Assembly (NCBI GenBank): GCA_001970955.1
Contig: MPUH01000951.1
Location: 1-28,516 of the forward strand
DNA length: 28,516 nt
Reading direction: 5' to 3'
From: Stentor coeruleus
Taxonomy: Eukaryota > Ciliophora > Heterotrichea > Heterotrichida > Stentoridae
Under the pieces are notes generated by a model that saw only the letters and a program-made list of their open reading frames with translations, did not search any database and was not told where the DNA came from. Shown here in pieces: positions 1-8,916 of this stretch (position 1 is its first letter; each line of letters starts with the position of its first letter). The position numbers and the translations under genes were made by a program.

Positions 1-1180
1 GAATAAATAAATTAGAAATTATAAAAAAGTAGATATTATAATTGAAGTATTTAAAATATTTTATAGATGTTGCTTGACTTAAATTTATTAAAATAATAAT
101 TGCTTTGAGAGTTCAACAAACATTTGTTGAAGCTTCTAAAAAGCCCTCATTTTATTAATACTAATTCATTTATATTATCAATTGCCTCAGCATTTTTGTG
201 TAATATTTTTATGTTAGTTTCATTTGAACAGTTTTTTTATAAGAGATTTGATATTTTGTCCATAATTAGTCTAAGTTACCATAAAGTTTATATAAAAATT
301 ACAATAGTTTATAACTTATTTATTATTGAAAGCTAACTTAAAACTTAATCTAATTTTCCCTAGAATTTCCTAAATTCTGTCAACCCATCTATCAATTCAA
401 ACATGATATCTTCCCTAATTCTAAAAATACAGATTAAAATCTCATCTTCCCTCCAAGCATAAAATTCAAAACCTTAAAACCTCTCCTATCACAATAAAAA
501 ATACACTTATCACGTAGAATATTTAAAATATAGTAGAAATTTTGAGTTTTTATATAAATTATTGCTTCGAAGAAAATTATATTTGACATTGGCAAATGAT
601 GAAAAGTTATGAGAAAAAAAAAGTCTATGCTTTGAGCAAACTCCATCATAGAAACGATAGCTGAGCTATGATTAATTTTTATTCATTTCATTCTTGATAT
701 ACGCTTGATTTAGATGTCGATAATAATATTACAGTAATTAAGAATTGATAGAGTATTGTAGGATTTCAGGTGAAATGCATGAATATATGATGAGTTTAGC
801 TTGAATATAGATAAATTCGGTTTATTGATGATTTTTTGAAAGTAAGGATTTGGGATATTATATAAAGGCTATATTATTTTAATGATAAAATTCCTCATAT
901 ATTAATTTTACCAGTTTTCTCTTTTGGCATTAGTTTAGCACATTAAACCTAACAATACAGCATATATTAAATTTAATTTTCATCATCATATTATAATATA
1001 TAGTAAAAAAATCCTTCAGAAAACCTGATTATCTATAAAAAACACTAATCCATATAAAAAACATAAAAAGCCCTAAAGAAAAATCTTATTCTATAAATCA
1101 AGCTTAAAACTCCACATAATATTTTCTCATAAATTTCCCAAACACAAACTCACATACAAGCTTCATCATATAGCCCAACC
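1..1180. other. AT-rich gene-free DNA
   Basis: I see no convincing gene here. The strand is strongly AT-rich. The only open frames are about 70 codons: one has no ATG start and the other (434-649, minus) has Phe/Ile/Tyr-rich composition expected from AT-rich noncoding DNA. There are no telomere repeats at the left edge, so the window starts inside a chromosome or scaffold. Confidence 0.6.
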
Positions 1181-1270
1181 ATGCATCCAATAAACTTATT
1201 TATCCTAATCACGATAACTTCCTTATAAATAATAACAATTATTTTAAGTACATATATTACTTGTTCTGAT

Positions 1271-1418
1271 AAACAACTCAAGACTCTTTATCAGCATTAG
1301 AAAGTATCACATATGAAAAAATAAACAATCTTATNTTTAGCAATGAAAGTCTTAAAACAACTCAAGACTCTTTATCAGCATTAGAAAGTATCACATATGA
1401 AAAAATAAACAATCTTAT
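1271..1418. repeat. 64-bp direct repeat flanking a one-N gap
   Basis: Positions 1271-1334 and 1355-1418 are identical over 64 bases. The single N at 1335 follows directly after the first copy, and a 19-base unique spacer separates the N from the second copy. The same arrangement, again exactly 64 bp, occurs at 26156-26310. I infer an assembler overlap that was not collapsed when two contigs were joined. A real tandem duplication is the alternative. Confidence 0.85.
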
Positions 1419-2172
1419 AAAAGTTCTTGCTAAAACATCAAATACTCTTATCAATAGGGCAAATGCTGAGATAAAAAACTTGAAAAGTTTTTGTATTATG
1501 TGACAAGAAGCAAAAAAACTCTAAACAGCTGTTTTGATGTAAATTCAAAGACCAAAACAAGAAATTATATGATTTTATAAGTAATATAATCAAAAACCAA
1601 TGGATAGACATGGATCTAGGGGTGTTTGACCAGGCTGAAAATGCAAAATCAAGAATCGAAAATGCTGAAAATCTGATGAGTCATGGCTTTTATGCAGGAA
1701 ATGATAACTTTAAAAACTCAAATAAGGCTTATGACATTATGGAAACTCATCAACTTTTTGATGAAATCGAAAAATCAAAAATGAAAAAGACCTTTTTAAC
1801 ATACAATATGAAGAAGCAACTAAAAAATGATATTTAAAATGCAATATCTTTGGGCTACTTCATAAATCTATTAATAGCATTGTAAAGCCATGATTCAACA
1901 CATCAGAATCAAACACGCTAGAATGCATAAGTATTAGCATAGAAAATATATACAATCCTTCAATAGCATTTGGCATAATAGAGATTTTTTGTTTGCAAAT
2001 ATATACTTGCATAAGTTATCCATGCTTTTACAAGAAAATACAGCGCATATAAAGTTTCTGATCAAGCGCCTTCAAAAATTAAGCAAAGACTTAATACAAA
2101 GCCTTCAAAAAATCTGCTGAGTTTCTCATCATTTGTTTTTCTTTTTATAAACAAAGCACTGACTTATATAGC
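1336..2172 (+). pseudogene. decayed coding-like block, unrecognised
   Basis: Two clearly protein-like stretches lie in different frames. Positions 1336-1503 are open for 55 codons with no starting ATG and read as a polar, helix-like sequence (for example SLSALESITYEKINNL) ending at TGA. Positions 1538-1837 are open for 99 codons, with an internal ATG at 1610 and a charged, probably coiled-coil product. After the TAA at 1835 the same frame continues to about 2172, interrupted only by TAA and TAG. This looks like a broken gene of unknown family with at least one frameshift near 1500-1535. A short real gene at 1610-1837 cannot be excluded. No function is assigned. Confidence 0.35.
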
Positions 2173-2235
2173 ATAACCATTATTTAAATAAAATCATCAA
2201 TTTAATAATATTTAATTGATTAAGCTAAGTTATAT

Positions 2236-4593
2236 TTACAAAGTTTCTTGTTCACTTTGAAGAATTTTGAGCTTTTTTTCTATCCTACTTCGATTCTGCA
2301 TAAGTGCAGCAATTTTGGCCTTCACATCCTCTTTTGATGGTGTTGAAGCTTTTCTAAATGTAAAGTGTCCTTTACTCTCCGCAGTTCCAAATCCTTCAGG
2401 AGACTTTCTATTTGGGCTTGAATCATTAGGATCGTTACTGCTTGGAAAAGCATTTTCACCAAATCTTAATCCTATATTTATAAGGCCCTTAGTTTTGTTT
2501 GCTGTATTAACTCTAGATGACCCATAAACCTCATCATTAGATTCATCTCTTAGTATATTTTTCAATAATGGTACCTTAGGTGTCAATATAAAATTTGTTT
2601 TTTTCTTAAACTCTTTAGCTCTATTTGCTAGTTCCCGTTCCTTGTCAGCTAAAATATCCTGATTCCACTTTTCTACTTCTACAGTCTTTAATTTCAAGCT
2701 TCTTATTTCCTTATCCAAGTCTTCAAGGGCCTGATCCTTTTCCATTAAACTCGCAGTCAAACTGTTATTCGCATTTTGAAGCTGCTTTACTAGTCCTTGA
2801 AGCTTTTCTTGCTGATAATGGAGTTCTCTTGTGTTCTCACAATAAAACTTGTTTTCATCATGCATTATCAGTATATCCTCTTCTAGTACTTTGTTTTTAT
2901 CACTAACTTTATCATATATTCTCTGAAGATTAGCCTTTTCCTCCAGAACCTTAGCCATTTTCTCTTCAATATCTCGAATTTTCTCTATGTACTGTGCTTC
3001 AAAATTTTTATGGGCTTCAGAAAAAGCCTGCTCCATTCGATGTATATGTGAAGATGCAACTTCCAAGTCCCTTTCAAATTGTTTTTTCAGGACTTCTTTC
3101 TTTTCTAGTTGTGTCTGAAGTTCTTGGATTTCCAAAGAATGTGTTTCTTTAAGCTTGTTCATAGTAACTTCTAGTTTTAATTTCTCTGTTGCTACTTCCT
3201 GAAGCTTTCTAAGCCTGGCATTTTCATCTTTTAAATAAGAATTTTCTGATTTGAGTAGCTGCAACTGAGATTGAGTTTCATTTAGGGAGTCTTTGATTTT
3301 AAAAGACTCTGATGATATTTGCTGGTATTGGAGGTTGTTTTCTTGGAGTCTGCTTTGAGTAGACTCTTTGAACTCAATATGGGCTTTATGAAGATCTTCG
3401 TATTCCTTAACAAGCTTTGAGTATTTTTGTTTTTCTTCATGAAGAAGTTCAATAAGCCGTGGGATTTCATGATTTTCACTTTTGAAGTCTCGAGCACTGA
3501 GGCCTATGGACTGGGTTTTGATGTGTTTTTGGTCAGTCCTTGGGGTGTCCTGACCCAAACATATGCAAAATCCTCCTCCCGCGGCTAGTCGTCGTACTTT
3601 TTTGCCTTTTAAAGCTTGGACCTGCACTACTGAAGAGCGACTTTGGAAATCGCCCTGAGCCAGTTCCCCATTGTTGTTGTTTCCCCAGACAAAAACCTTA
3701 TGCTTCTCATCAATAGCAATGCCAAAACTCCCCCCAACCGCAATATCGACAATGCTATTTGTCGAAACTCGAACTTTTTTTGGACTGACAAATTCCCCAA
3801 GCACACAGCTGCCCCATAGATATAATCCTTCACTTGTTGCACAAGCTGAATGATTTCCACAGGCCACTTTAAGCACATTGCTGATTTCAACTTTGACTGG
3901 AATTGAAGAACTTTTCTTATGCCCAATTCCCAACTGCCCAAAAGAATTCCCTCCTGTCATAAACAACTCTCCATGTTGGTTTACCAGTCCTGTATGGAAC
4001 TCCCCACACGATATTTGGACAATGTTTTCCATAGCCAAAGGGACTAGTTCACATTCTCTTTGGCGCTTGCCTGTGCCTAACTGTCCTGCATCTCCTGAGC
4101 CACATATGAAAGCTTTATATTCAGAAATCACCCCCATGTGGCGACCTCCGCAGCTAACTTCGCTTATATTTTTTGCAATTTCTATAGGTAGCCATTGATC
4201 ATCTAGGTTCCCTGTTCCTAAAGCACCATATTGGCCTAGTCCCCAAGTAAATAAGAGGTTTTGTGAAGTTATGACTGCTGTGTGTCCCCATCCACATGAG
4301 ATTTTTGTGGATATATGGGAAGATAGGCTTTCTACAAGACAAGGAGAGGAAGAGTAAGAGATGGACTTATCCCCGATTCCTAACTTACCGTGAATATTGC
4401 TCCCCATACAGTATACATGACCTGAATCAGAAATAAACCCACTGTGATCTTCTCCACAGGAGATATCTTTCATCATAATATTGTAACTGCAAAACCTTGG
4501 GCTCGTGTAGCATTTTCCTGAGTTTTTAGCTCCTAAACCAAGTTGTCCTTTGTTGTCTAATCCCCATGCAAATACTTCTGTGTATTGTTCCAT
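2236..4593 (-). CDS. RCC1-repeat / coiled-coil protein
   Basis: This is a 785-residue protein. Residues 1 to about 365 hold seven RCC1-type blades, seen as repeats of the form [VL]F.WG....GQLG.G followed by a CG..H..... strand (first VFAWGLDNKGQLGLG, last VFVWGNNNNGELAQG). Seven blades make one closed beta-propeller. Residues about 390-690 are a long charged coiled coil, and the C-terminal 90 residues are Ser/Asn/Lys-rich and probably disordered. RCC1 propellers are protein-binding platforms, and some act as Ran nucleotide exchange factors. With its long coiled coil this one looks more like a cytoskeletal or membrane-associated scaffold than a nuclear RCC1. The ATG at 4593 starts directly at the first blade, which supports it. 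The next gene-like sequence on its 5' side is a decayed block. Confidence 0.88.
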   Translation of the reverse strand: MEQYTEVFAWGLDNKGQLGLGAKNSGKCYTSPRFCSYNIMMKDISCGEDHSGFISDSGHVYCMGSNIHGKLGIGDKSISYSSSPCLVESLSSHISTKISCGWGHTAVITSQNLLFTWGLGQYGALGTGNLDDQWLPIEIAKNISEVSCGGRHMGVISEYKAFICGSGDAGQLGTGKRQRECELVPLAMENIVQISCGEFHTGLVNQHGELFMTGGNSFGQLGIGHKKSSSIPVKVEISNVLKVACGNHSACATSEGLYLWGSCVLGEFVSPKKVRVSTNSIVDIAVGGSFGIAIDEKHKVFVWGNNNNGELAQGDFQSRSSVVQVQALKGKKVRRLAAGGGFCICLGQDTPRTDQKHIKTQSIGLSARDFKSENHEIPRLIELLHEEKQKYSKLVKEYEDLHKAHIEFKESTQSRLQENNLQYQQISSESFKIKDSLNETQSQLQLLKSENSYLKDENARLRKLQEVATEKLKLEVTMNKLKETHSLEIQELQTQLEKKEVLKKQFERDLEVASSHIHRMEQAFSEAHKNFEAQYIEKIRDIEEKMAKVLEEKANLQRIYDKVSDKNKVLEEDILIMHDENKFYCENTRELHYQQEKLQGLVKQLQNANNSLTASLMEKDQALEDLDKEIRSLKLKTVEVEKWNQDILADKERELANRAKEFKKKTNFILTPKVPLLKNILRDESNDEVYGSSRVNTANKTKGLINIGLRFGENAFPSSNDPNDSSPNRKSPEGFGTAESKGHFTFRKASTPSKEDVKAKIAALMQNRSRIEKKLKILQSEQETL

Positions 4594-4829
4594 TAACGGA
4601 TTTTTTAAATATAAATTAAGAATTTTTTTATCACTGAGTCTTTATCGAATTTTTCAATTAATTCAAATTCATAAGGCTCTTAATTATCTATAAGTACTTA
4701 TAAACTATCTTTTATTTTATAGTAATTTTTCTATTATAAATAAAACTTCATATCTAATAATTAAAATATTTCAAATCAGATATCAAAATAATGAACTGAA
4801 AGCTGATATAAATTGAGGTTATTGCTAAA

Positions 4830-5890
4830 AGAAGAGCCTGTTAATACGTCAAAAAGCATTGAAGCTTATAAAATTCTTTATGAAATCAAATATCTATAAT
4901 AATTTTATATGTAAAGAATGGAAAAAGTTTTCAAGCAAAACTATAATGAATTGATGGAATCATGCAAGGGTTTGAAAGTCAATTAATTTAGGCTGCGAAA
5001 CATATAGAGAAGAAGAAGTAAAAAGAGTTGAAGAAACTATGAAATTGTTAACTTTAATTCTAAAGCATCATTAGATTATAGAGGAGTAAAATAATATCTA
5101 ATAAGTGAAGGGGCTGTCTTTGTCAAACTCAGTAGGTAAAGGAAATAGCAGAGTTCCTATTCTAATAATTAAAAATTTCATCAATATCTTTTACAGATGA
5201 AGTGATGACACTTCTAAATTTACTATGTTTTATTGGGCAGTAAGATATCGAAACTCAATTTGGAATAGAAAGAAAAATTGAGAGGTTTATTCGATAAAGC
5301 AAAACTATATTTTGAAAGCAGAAAATTATTATTATTCTAATTTCAGCTCGAGCATAATATTAGAAATTAATCATATTAAACTTCAACATGATTTTTTATA
5401 ACAAATAAACTTTATGGAAAACAATCTGCCTTTGCCCCCTGAAGAATGCATGTGGGACACTGGAAATTCGCTCATATTAGCCAACTCTGGAAGAAAATAT
5501 TATAAGTGTTTTGAACTAAGTAAATTTTGATATTGACGATGCCTTTATTGGCCTAGGCTATGGAGATTAAGGATTCCATTGCATATTGCTTTTATCTAGG
5601 TGGAAATAGCTATTGGCTTTGAGCTGAATCAAGATTTGATAAGGAAGCTCGGGCTAAAATCAGATGCAGGCCTCGAAGAAATTCTTCAAGTATTTGTCAA
5701 GATTTCTTAGAAACTAGCATATCCGAAGCTACATGATTAATATGCATTTATTCCCAGAAACCCTTGCTAAACTTAAAACAAAGCTCATTTTATACTTTTC
5801 CCAAAAGACCCGAGTTATTATTTCCCACCATTTCTCGATCTTGATGGCAAGGCAAGGAGTTTCTAAATTCTCATATATACTTCAGTTAAT
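4830..5890 (+). pseudogene. decayed coding-like block with in-frame TAA/TAG
   Basis: No standard-code open frame of useful length exists here, yet several stretches read as protein. These are around 4838-4975 (frame of the ATG at 4918), 4982-5520, and 5600-5890 in the same frame as 4982. Recognisable-looking pieces include MENNLPLPPEECMWDTGNS and FPKDPSYYFPPFLDLDGKA. Interruptions are mostly TAA or TAG, for example at 5072, 5708, 5738, 5768, 5774 and 5864, with a few TGA before 5530. At least one frame change lies near 4975. The GC content of 5600-5880 is similar to that of genes, so the sequence has not drifted to intergenic composition. The family is not recognised. It is either a young pseudogene or a sequence written in a Gln-reassigned code. 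Confidence 0.4.
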
Positions 5891-5892
5891 AA

Positions 5893-6186
5893 CTACTTAC
5901 TTATATTAATCCTATACTGTGAAGATAATGCATTTAAATTTTGCTTAGCCAACTCTTCTCGAACTTTATCCAATGGAGTGTCTTTCATTCTTTTCCTGTA
6001 ATCCCCAAACACTACATTCATCAGATGTCTTTTCGAAACATACGACAATTTATTGCCTTGCAGCTTGTCGATAACTTTCTTGCTCTCTTTAATTTGTTCA
6101 GAGTTCGGTCTTCCACTCAGCAGTCCTAATACTAGTTGTCCTACACACCATTCTAATTCTTCCTCAAAAGTTATCTCGCTTTCCAT
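5893..6186 (-). CDS. C8orf33-like (UPF0488/DUF4615) protein
   Basis: This is a 97-residue protein. Its core resembles the conserved part of human C8orf33: EEELEWCVGQLVLGL near residues 8-22, then a Lys-rich helix, then KRHLMNVVFGDYRKRM at about residues 53-68, where the family has K(R)xLMxxxFGDYRxxM. The tail (EELAKQNLNALSSQ) also resembles the segment after that motif in the family. The human protein is longer at its N-terminus, so this is a minimal version of the domain. Its molecular function is not established. The ATG at 6186 lies about 15 bases downstream of an AT-only TATATA run, and the stop is TAG. The family assignment comes from motif recall, not a search. Confidence 0.72.
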   Translation of the reverse strand: MESEITFEEELEWCVGQLVLGLLSGRPNSEQIKESKKVIDKLQGNKLSYVSKRHLMNVVFGDYRKRMKDTPLDKVREELAKQNLNALSSQYRINISK

Positions 6187-6414
6187 TATAACTTTTCAGT
6201 ATATATAATGCCCTTAAAGGATTTTTGAGTTATTTTAGATGGTTTTAATATGATTATACCTTTGTAATAATGATATGTATAGGTATTTCGGTTAGGATTT
6301 TTGAAAGTGGTAGTGCTTTTAGTTTATGAAAGTTAGAAGATTTAGGACAAATTTAGATAGGATTTAGGGTTGATATGATTGGTATTTATGGCCTAGAACG
6401 ATAGTTGAATGTAA

Positions 6415-6495
6415 GACACTTTGGCCGAGCGGTTAAGGCGATAGCCTGCTAAGCTATTGGGATTTCCCGCGTGAGTTCAAATCTCACAGGTGTCG
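6415..6495 (+). tRNA. tRNA-Ser(GCT)
   Basis: The 81-nt gene folds as a class II tRNA. The acceptor stem pairs 6415-6421 with 6488-6494 (one G-T pair) and the discriminator is G6495. The D-arm contains the GCCGAGCGGTTAAGGC pattern typical of eukaryotic tRNA-Ser. The anticodon stem ATAGC/GCTAT (6441-6445, 6453-6457) encloses the loop CTGCTAA with anticodon GCT at 6448-6450. A long variable arm follows, then the T-arm GTGAG-TTCAAAT-CTCAC. The anticodon reads AGC and AGT. No intron and no encoded CCA are present. Confidence 0.97.
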
Positions 6496-6505
6496 TTTTT
6501 TTTTT
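6496..6505 (+). terminator. RNA polymerase III T-run terminator
   Basis: A run of ten T residues begins directly after the tRNA discriminator base. Four or more T residues at this position is the usual Pol III stop, so transcription should end here. Confidence 0.85.
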
Positions 6506-6857
6506 ATTAAAAGTAATGAGATATATATTTGTGAGCAGCTTTGCATATGATGCAGTACTAAGATATTTATTAATATTGGGTATAAATTTAGTTACTGATG
6601 AGATATTTTTAGTGAAAGTATTGAAATAGAATTTGAGGTTAGGAATAATTAAGGGATGCGATTTTAGTTATGGAAAATGTGGTTTTATAAAGTTTATTGT
6701 AATTTTATAATATTGTTGATATCTGTAATAATAGCGATGATTTTCATATAAAAATAATCAACAAGAATTTTTTCTATATAAAATACTAACCTATCTTTTA
6801 ATATTTTTTTATGCTTAACTTTATACCTTGAAACTCCAAAATATTAGCATAGGAACT
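6506..6857. other. AT-rich intergenic spacer
   Basis: About 350 bases lie between the tRNA terminator and the 3' end of the minus-strand Kelch gene. I see no open frame, RNA fold or repeat in it. Confidence 0.6.
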
Positions 6858-8681
6858 TTAATAGTATACATCATAAAATGATGGATTCAGCAGCTGGCTT
6901 TGGTACACAATGTTTGGCTGGAGTTTTCTAACACTTTTTACCTCCTGAAATACCTTTGCCCCTTCAGTATTAAGCCTTTTTGCTGAGTATTCAAAGACTT
7001 CTGGCTGATCTTCAAACCTTTCATTAATAAAATACACAACATTTTTACCCCAAACCAGCATACTTGGATATACGCAAATTAATTTGTGCGGTAAAACATC
7101 AACAATATAAACTCGGAAAAGCTCTTCAATTTCTCGTCCTGAACTCTCTTGGACCATATTGTCTTCTTCTATAACGACTACTTTCTCGCATATTCTCCCT
7201 CCAAAAATAGATACTTTATTCGGTTCATGAAGATAAATCCCACAGTCAATAAACTGAAATGGTAAGGTTATATCAAGAGAGTCCCAACGATCAAACTGAA
7301 AACTATATCTTTCAACTGAGTTCCCTGATTGTCCATTGCCACCAACAATCATAATATAATTGTCATGCATCCAAATCACAGCCGATGCATGAATCCTTTG
7401 TTTATTCAAACTTGCTATCGGTTCCCACTTATTATCATGCATATTCAGCCTCTCACAGCTAATCCCCGTCGGCATTCCTCCAATAACATACACATACCCA
7501 AGCCTATAAACAGAGCAATGGGCACTTCTTTCTTCTTGCATACTGCTTTTTTTCTGCATAACCCCAGAACTTGGATAAATTTGCAAAGTTTCTTTAGATG
7601 ATTTACCTCTATGATCATTTCCCCCAGTAATTACAAAGCTTCCATCATTTGCATATACAAGTCTGCATTGGTCTTTAAAATTCCATGTCGGATCTTGTTT
7701 AAACTGGCCAATGTTGACTATCTGGAAATTTTCCCAAGATCGTGAAGACTGCAAGTATTGGAAAATATGACAAGTCCTTTTGTGAATATAGAAAAGATCT
7801 TTTGAGTCCCCAAGACGACCAGTTTGCAATGTGGGGATGTTGTAAAGTTTGCAGTAGTTTGAAAGAAGTTCTTGGAGTTCAGGGTGAAAAGTAAGATTTT
7901 TTGTTAGGATTAGAGAGGATATGACTGTATCTATTCGTGCAGCTATATGTGTGTAATCAATATTAGAACATGAGGTGTAGATTCCTTGAAGTTTGAAATT
8001 GTCAGAAAATACAGGAGTACCTGGAAGCAGCCTTCCAGCGTAGTGGAATGTGAAAGAATTTTCTTTTATATTTAACACACGGCAACGGACGAGGTCTGGT
8101 ATAAGGAGTTTTATGTATTCACCTCTGAAAAGTTTGAATTTTGATTTAGATGGGATGAATTTGTGTAGGGTTATTGGGAATTCGAAGGAAAAAGCAGAGA
8201 TTGAGAAGTTTTTCGAGTAGTCTGTGTAAAAAAATATTGAGGGGTCTAGTCTGAAAGTTGACATCGGGCGATCAATAAATTTTATTAAACTTACTAGTGC
8301 GTGTTCAGAGGTTGGCAGATTTTTGTGTGTTGTTATCATTAAATGCTCAGTAATCATAAACCCTACTGCAAACGGCATTCCAAATGCAGTTTGGGAAATA
8401 TAGTTAACCCCAACAGGGAAAATATGAAAAATTCCTCCAGTAATAGTTTTCTCACTTCTCCCCTTCATCTCCTTTTTCATATTCCTTTCTATTTCGGCAC
8501 ATTCCTCACTAAACATAAACCTCTTTTTCCCACTTAAAGGGCCTTCAATACTTTCTCTAGCACTCTTAATAATAGTTTTAGTGTCCAAATACGCACTGGA
8601 TTTTACACTCTTAATAGTGCTTTTAATATTAGGCGTATTATAATAACTATTGCTGAGCTCCAAACCGGAATATTTCGACAT
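6858..8681 (-). CDS. trypsin-like fold / Kelch-repeat protein
   Basis: From the preferred ATG (8681) the protein has 607 residues; an upstream in-frame ATG at 8765 would add 28. I prefer 8681 because an AT-only TATATAAA segment lies directly before it, inside the longer version. Residue numbers here follow the longer form. Residues about 105-290 resemble a trypsin-like peptidase: FAVGFMITEHLMITTHK sits where the catalytic His region belongs, and GRLLPGTPVFSDNFKLQGIYT sits where the usual GxSGSPVF serine loop belongs. Here the Ser is Thr and the His position is altered, so activity is doubtful. Residues about 365-530 contain Kelch motifs (FVITGGND, VYVIGGMP, IMIVGGNG, VSIFGG) followed by W/Y-containing strands, forming part of a propeller. 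The Kelch call is firm and the protease-like call is tentative. Confidence 0.78.
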   Translation of the reverse strand: MSKYSGLELSNSYYNTPNIKSTIKSVKSSAYLDTKTIIKSARESIEGPLSGKKRFMFSEECAEIERNMKKEMKGRSEKTITGGIFHIFPVGVNYISQTAFGMPFAVGFMITEHLMITTHKNLPTSEHALVSLIKFIDRPMSTFRLDPSIFFYTDYSKNFSISAFSFEFPITLHKFIPSKSKFKLFRGEYIKLLIPDLVRCRVLNIKENSFTFHYAGRLLPGTPVFSDNFKLQGIYTSCSNIDYTHIAARIDTVISSLILTKNLTFHPELQELLSNYCKLYNIPTLQTGRLGDSKDLFYIHKRTCHIFQYLQSSRSWENFQIVNIGQFKQDPTWNFKDQCRLVYANDGSFVITGGNDHRGKSSKETLQIYPSSGVMQKKSSMQEERSAHCSVYRLGYVYVIGGMPTGISCERLNMHDNKWEPIASLNKQRIHASAVIWMHDNYIMIVGGNGQSGNSVERYSFQFDRWDSLDITLPFQFIDCGIYLHEPNKVSIFGGRICEKVVVIEEDNMVQESSGREIEELFRVYIVDVLPHKLICVYPSMLVWGKNVVYFINERFEDQPEVFEYSAKRLNTEGAKVFQEVKSVRKLQPNIVYQSQLLNPSFYDVYY

Positions 8682-8916
8682 AGTTTTTATATATAAATTT
8701 GAGTTAATAACTAAACTTCCTATAAAATCTTTAAACTTTCCTGATCTTCCTATCAAGCTCAACACTATAACAAACTCCCTTCAGCCCAACTTCCAGTTTT
8801 TCTCCCCAAGAATCTTCTTGCAATATAAAATTGTATCCTATATCAGCAAGTCATATAAAAATGCTCAGATTTTTCAAAATCCATACAAACAAAAGACTAA
8901 TGTTTTTATATATTAA
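8682..8916. promoter_or_regulatory. divergent promoter region
   Basis: These 235 bases separate the start codons of two divergent genes. Near the left end the minus strand reads TTTATATATAAAAACT just before the Kelch gene ATG. Near the right end TTTTTATATATTAA lies just before the ATG at 8917. Both genes must be controlled from here, apparently with very short leaders. TATA-like strings are common by chance in DNA this AT-rich, so the exact elements are inferred. Confidence 0.45.

Noticed and set aside
124-336. 70-codon open frame on plus.
   Set aside because: It begins with TTG, lacks an ATG at its start, and is low-complexity hydrophobic sequence in AT-rich DNA.
434-649. 71-codon ATG-started open frame on the minus strand.
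   Set aside because: Phe/Ile/Tyr-heavy composition is typical of AT-rich noncoding DNA; no motif, and no change in base composition at its ends.
4954-4975. A 22-nt GT..AG segment that would join two frames of the decayed block as a tiny intron.
   Set aside because: It repairs only one of several breaks, and no intact gene in the window shows an intron for comparison.
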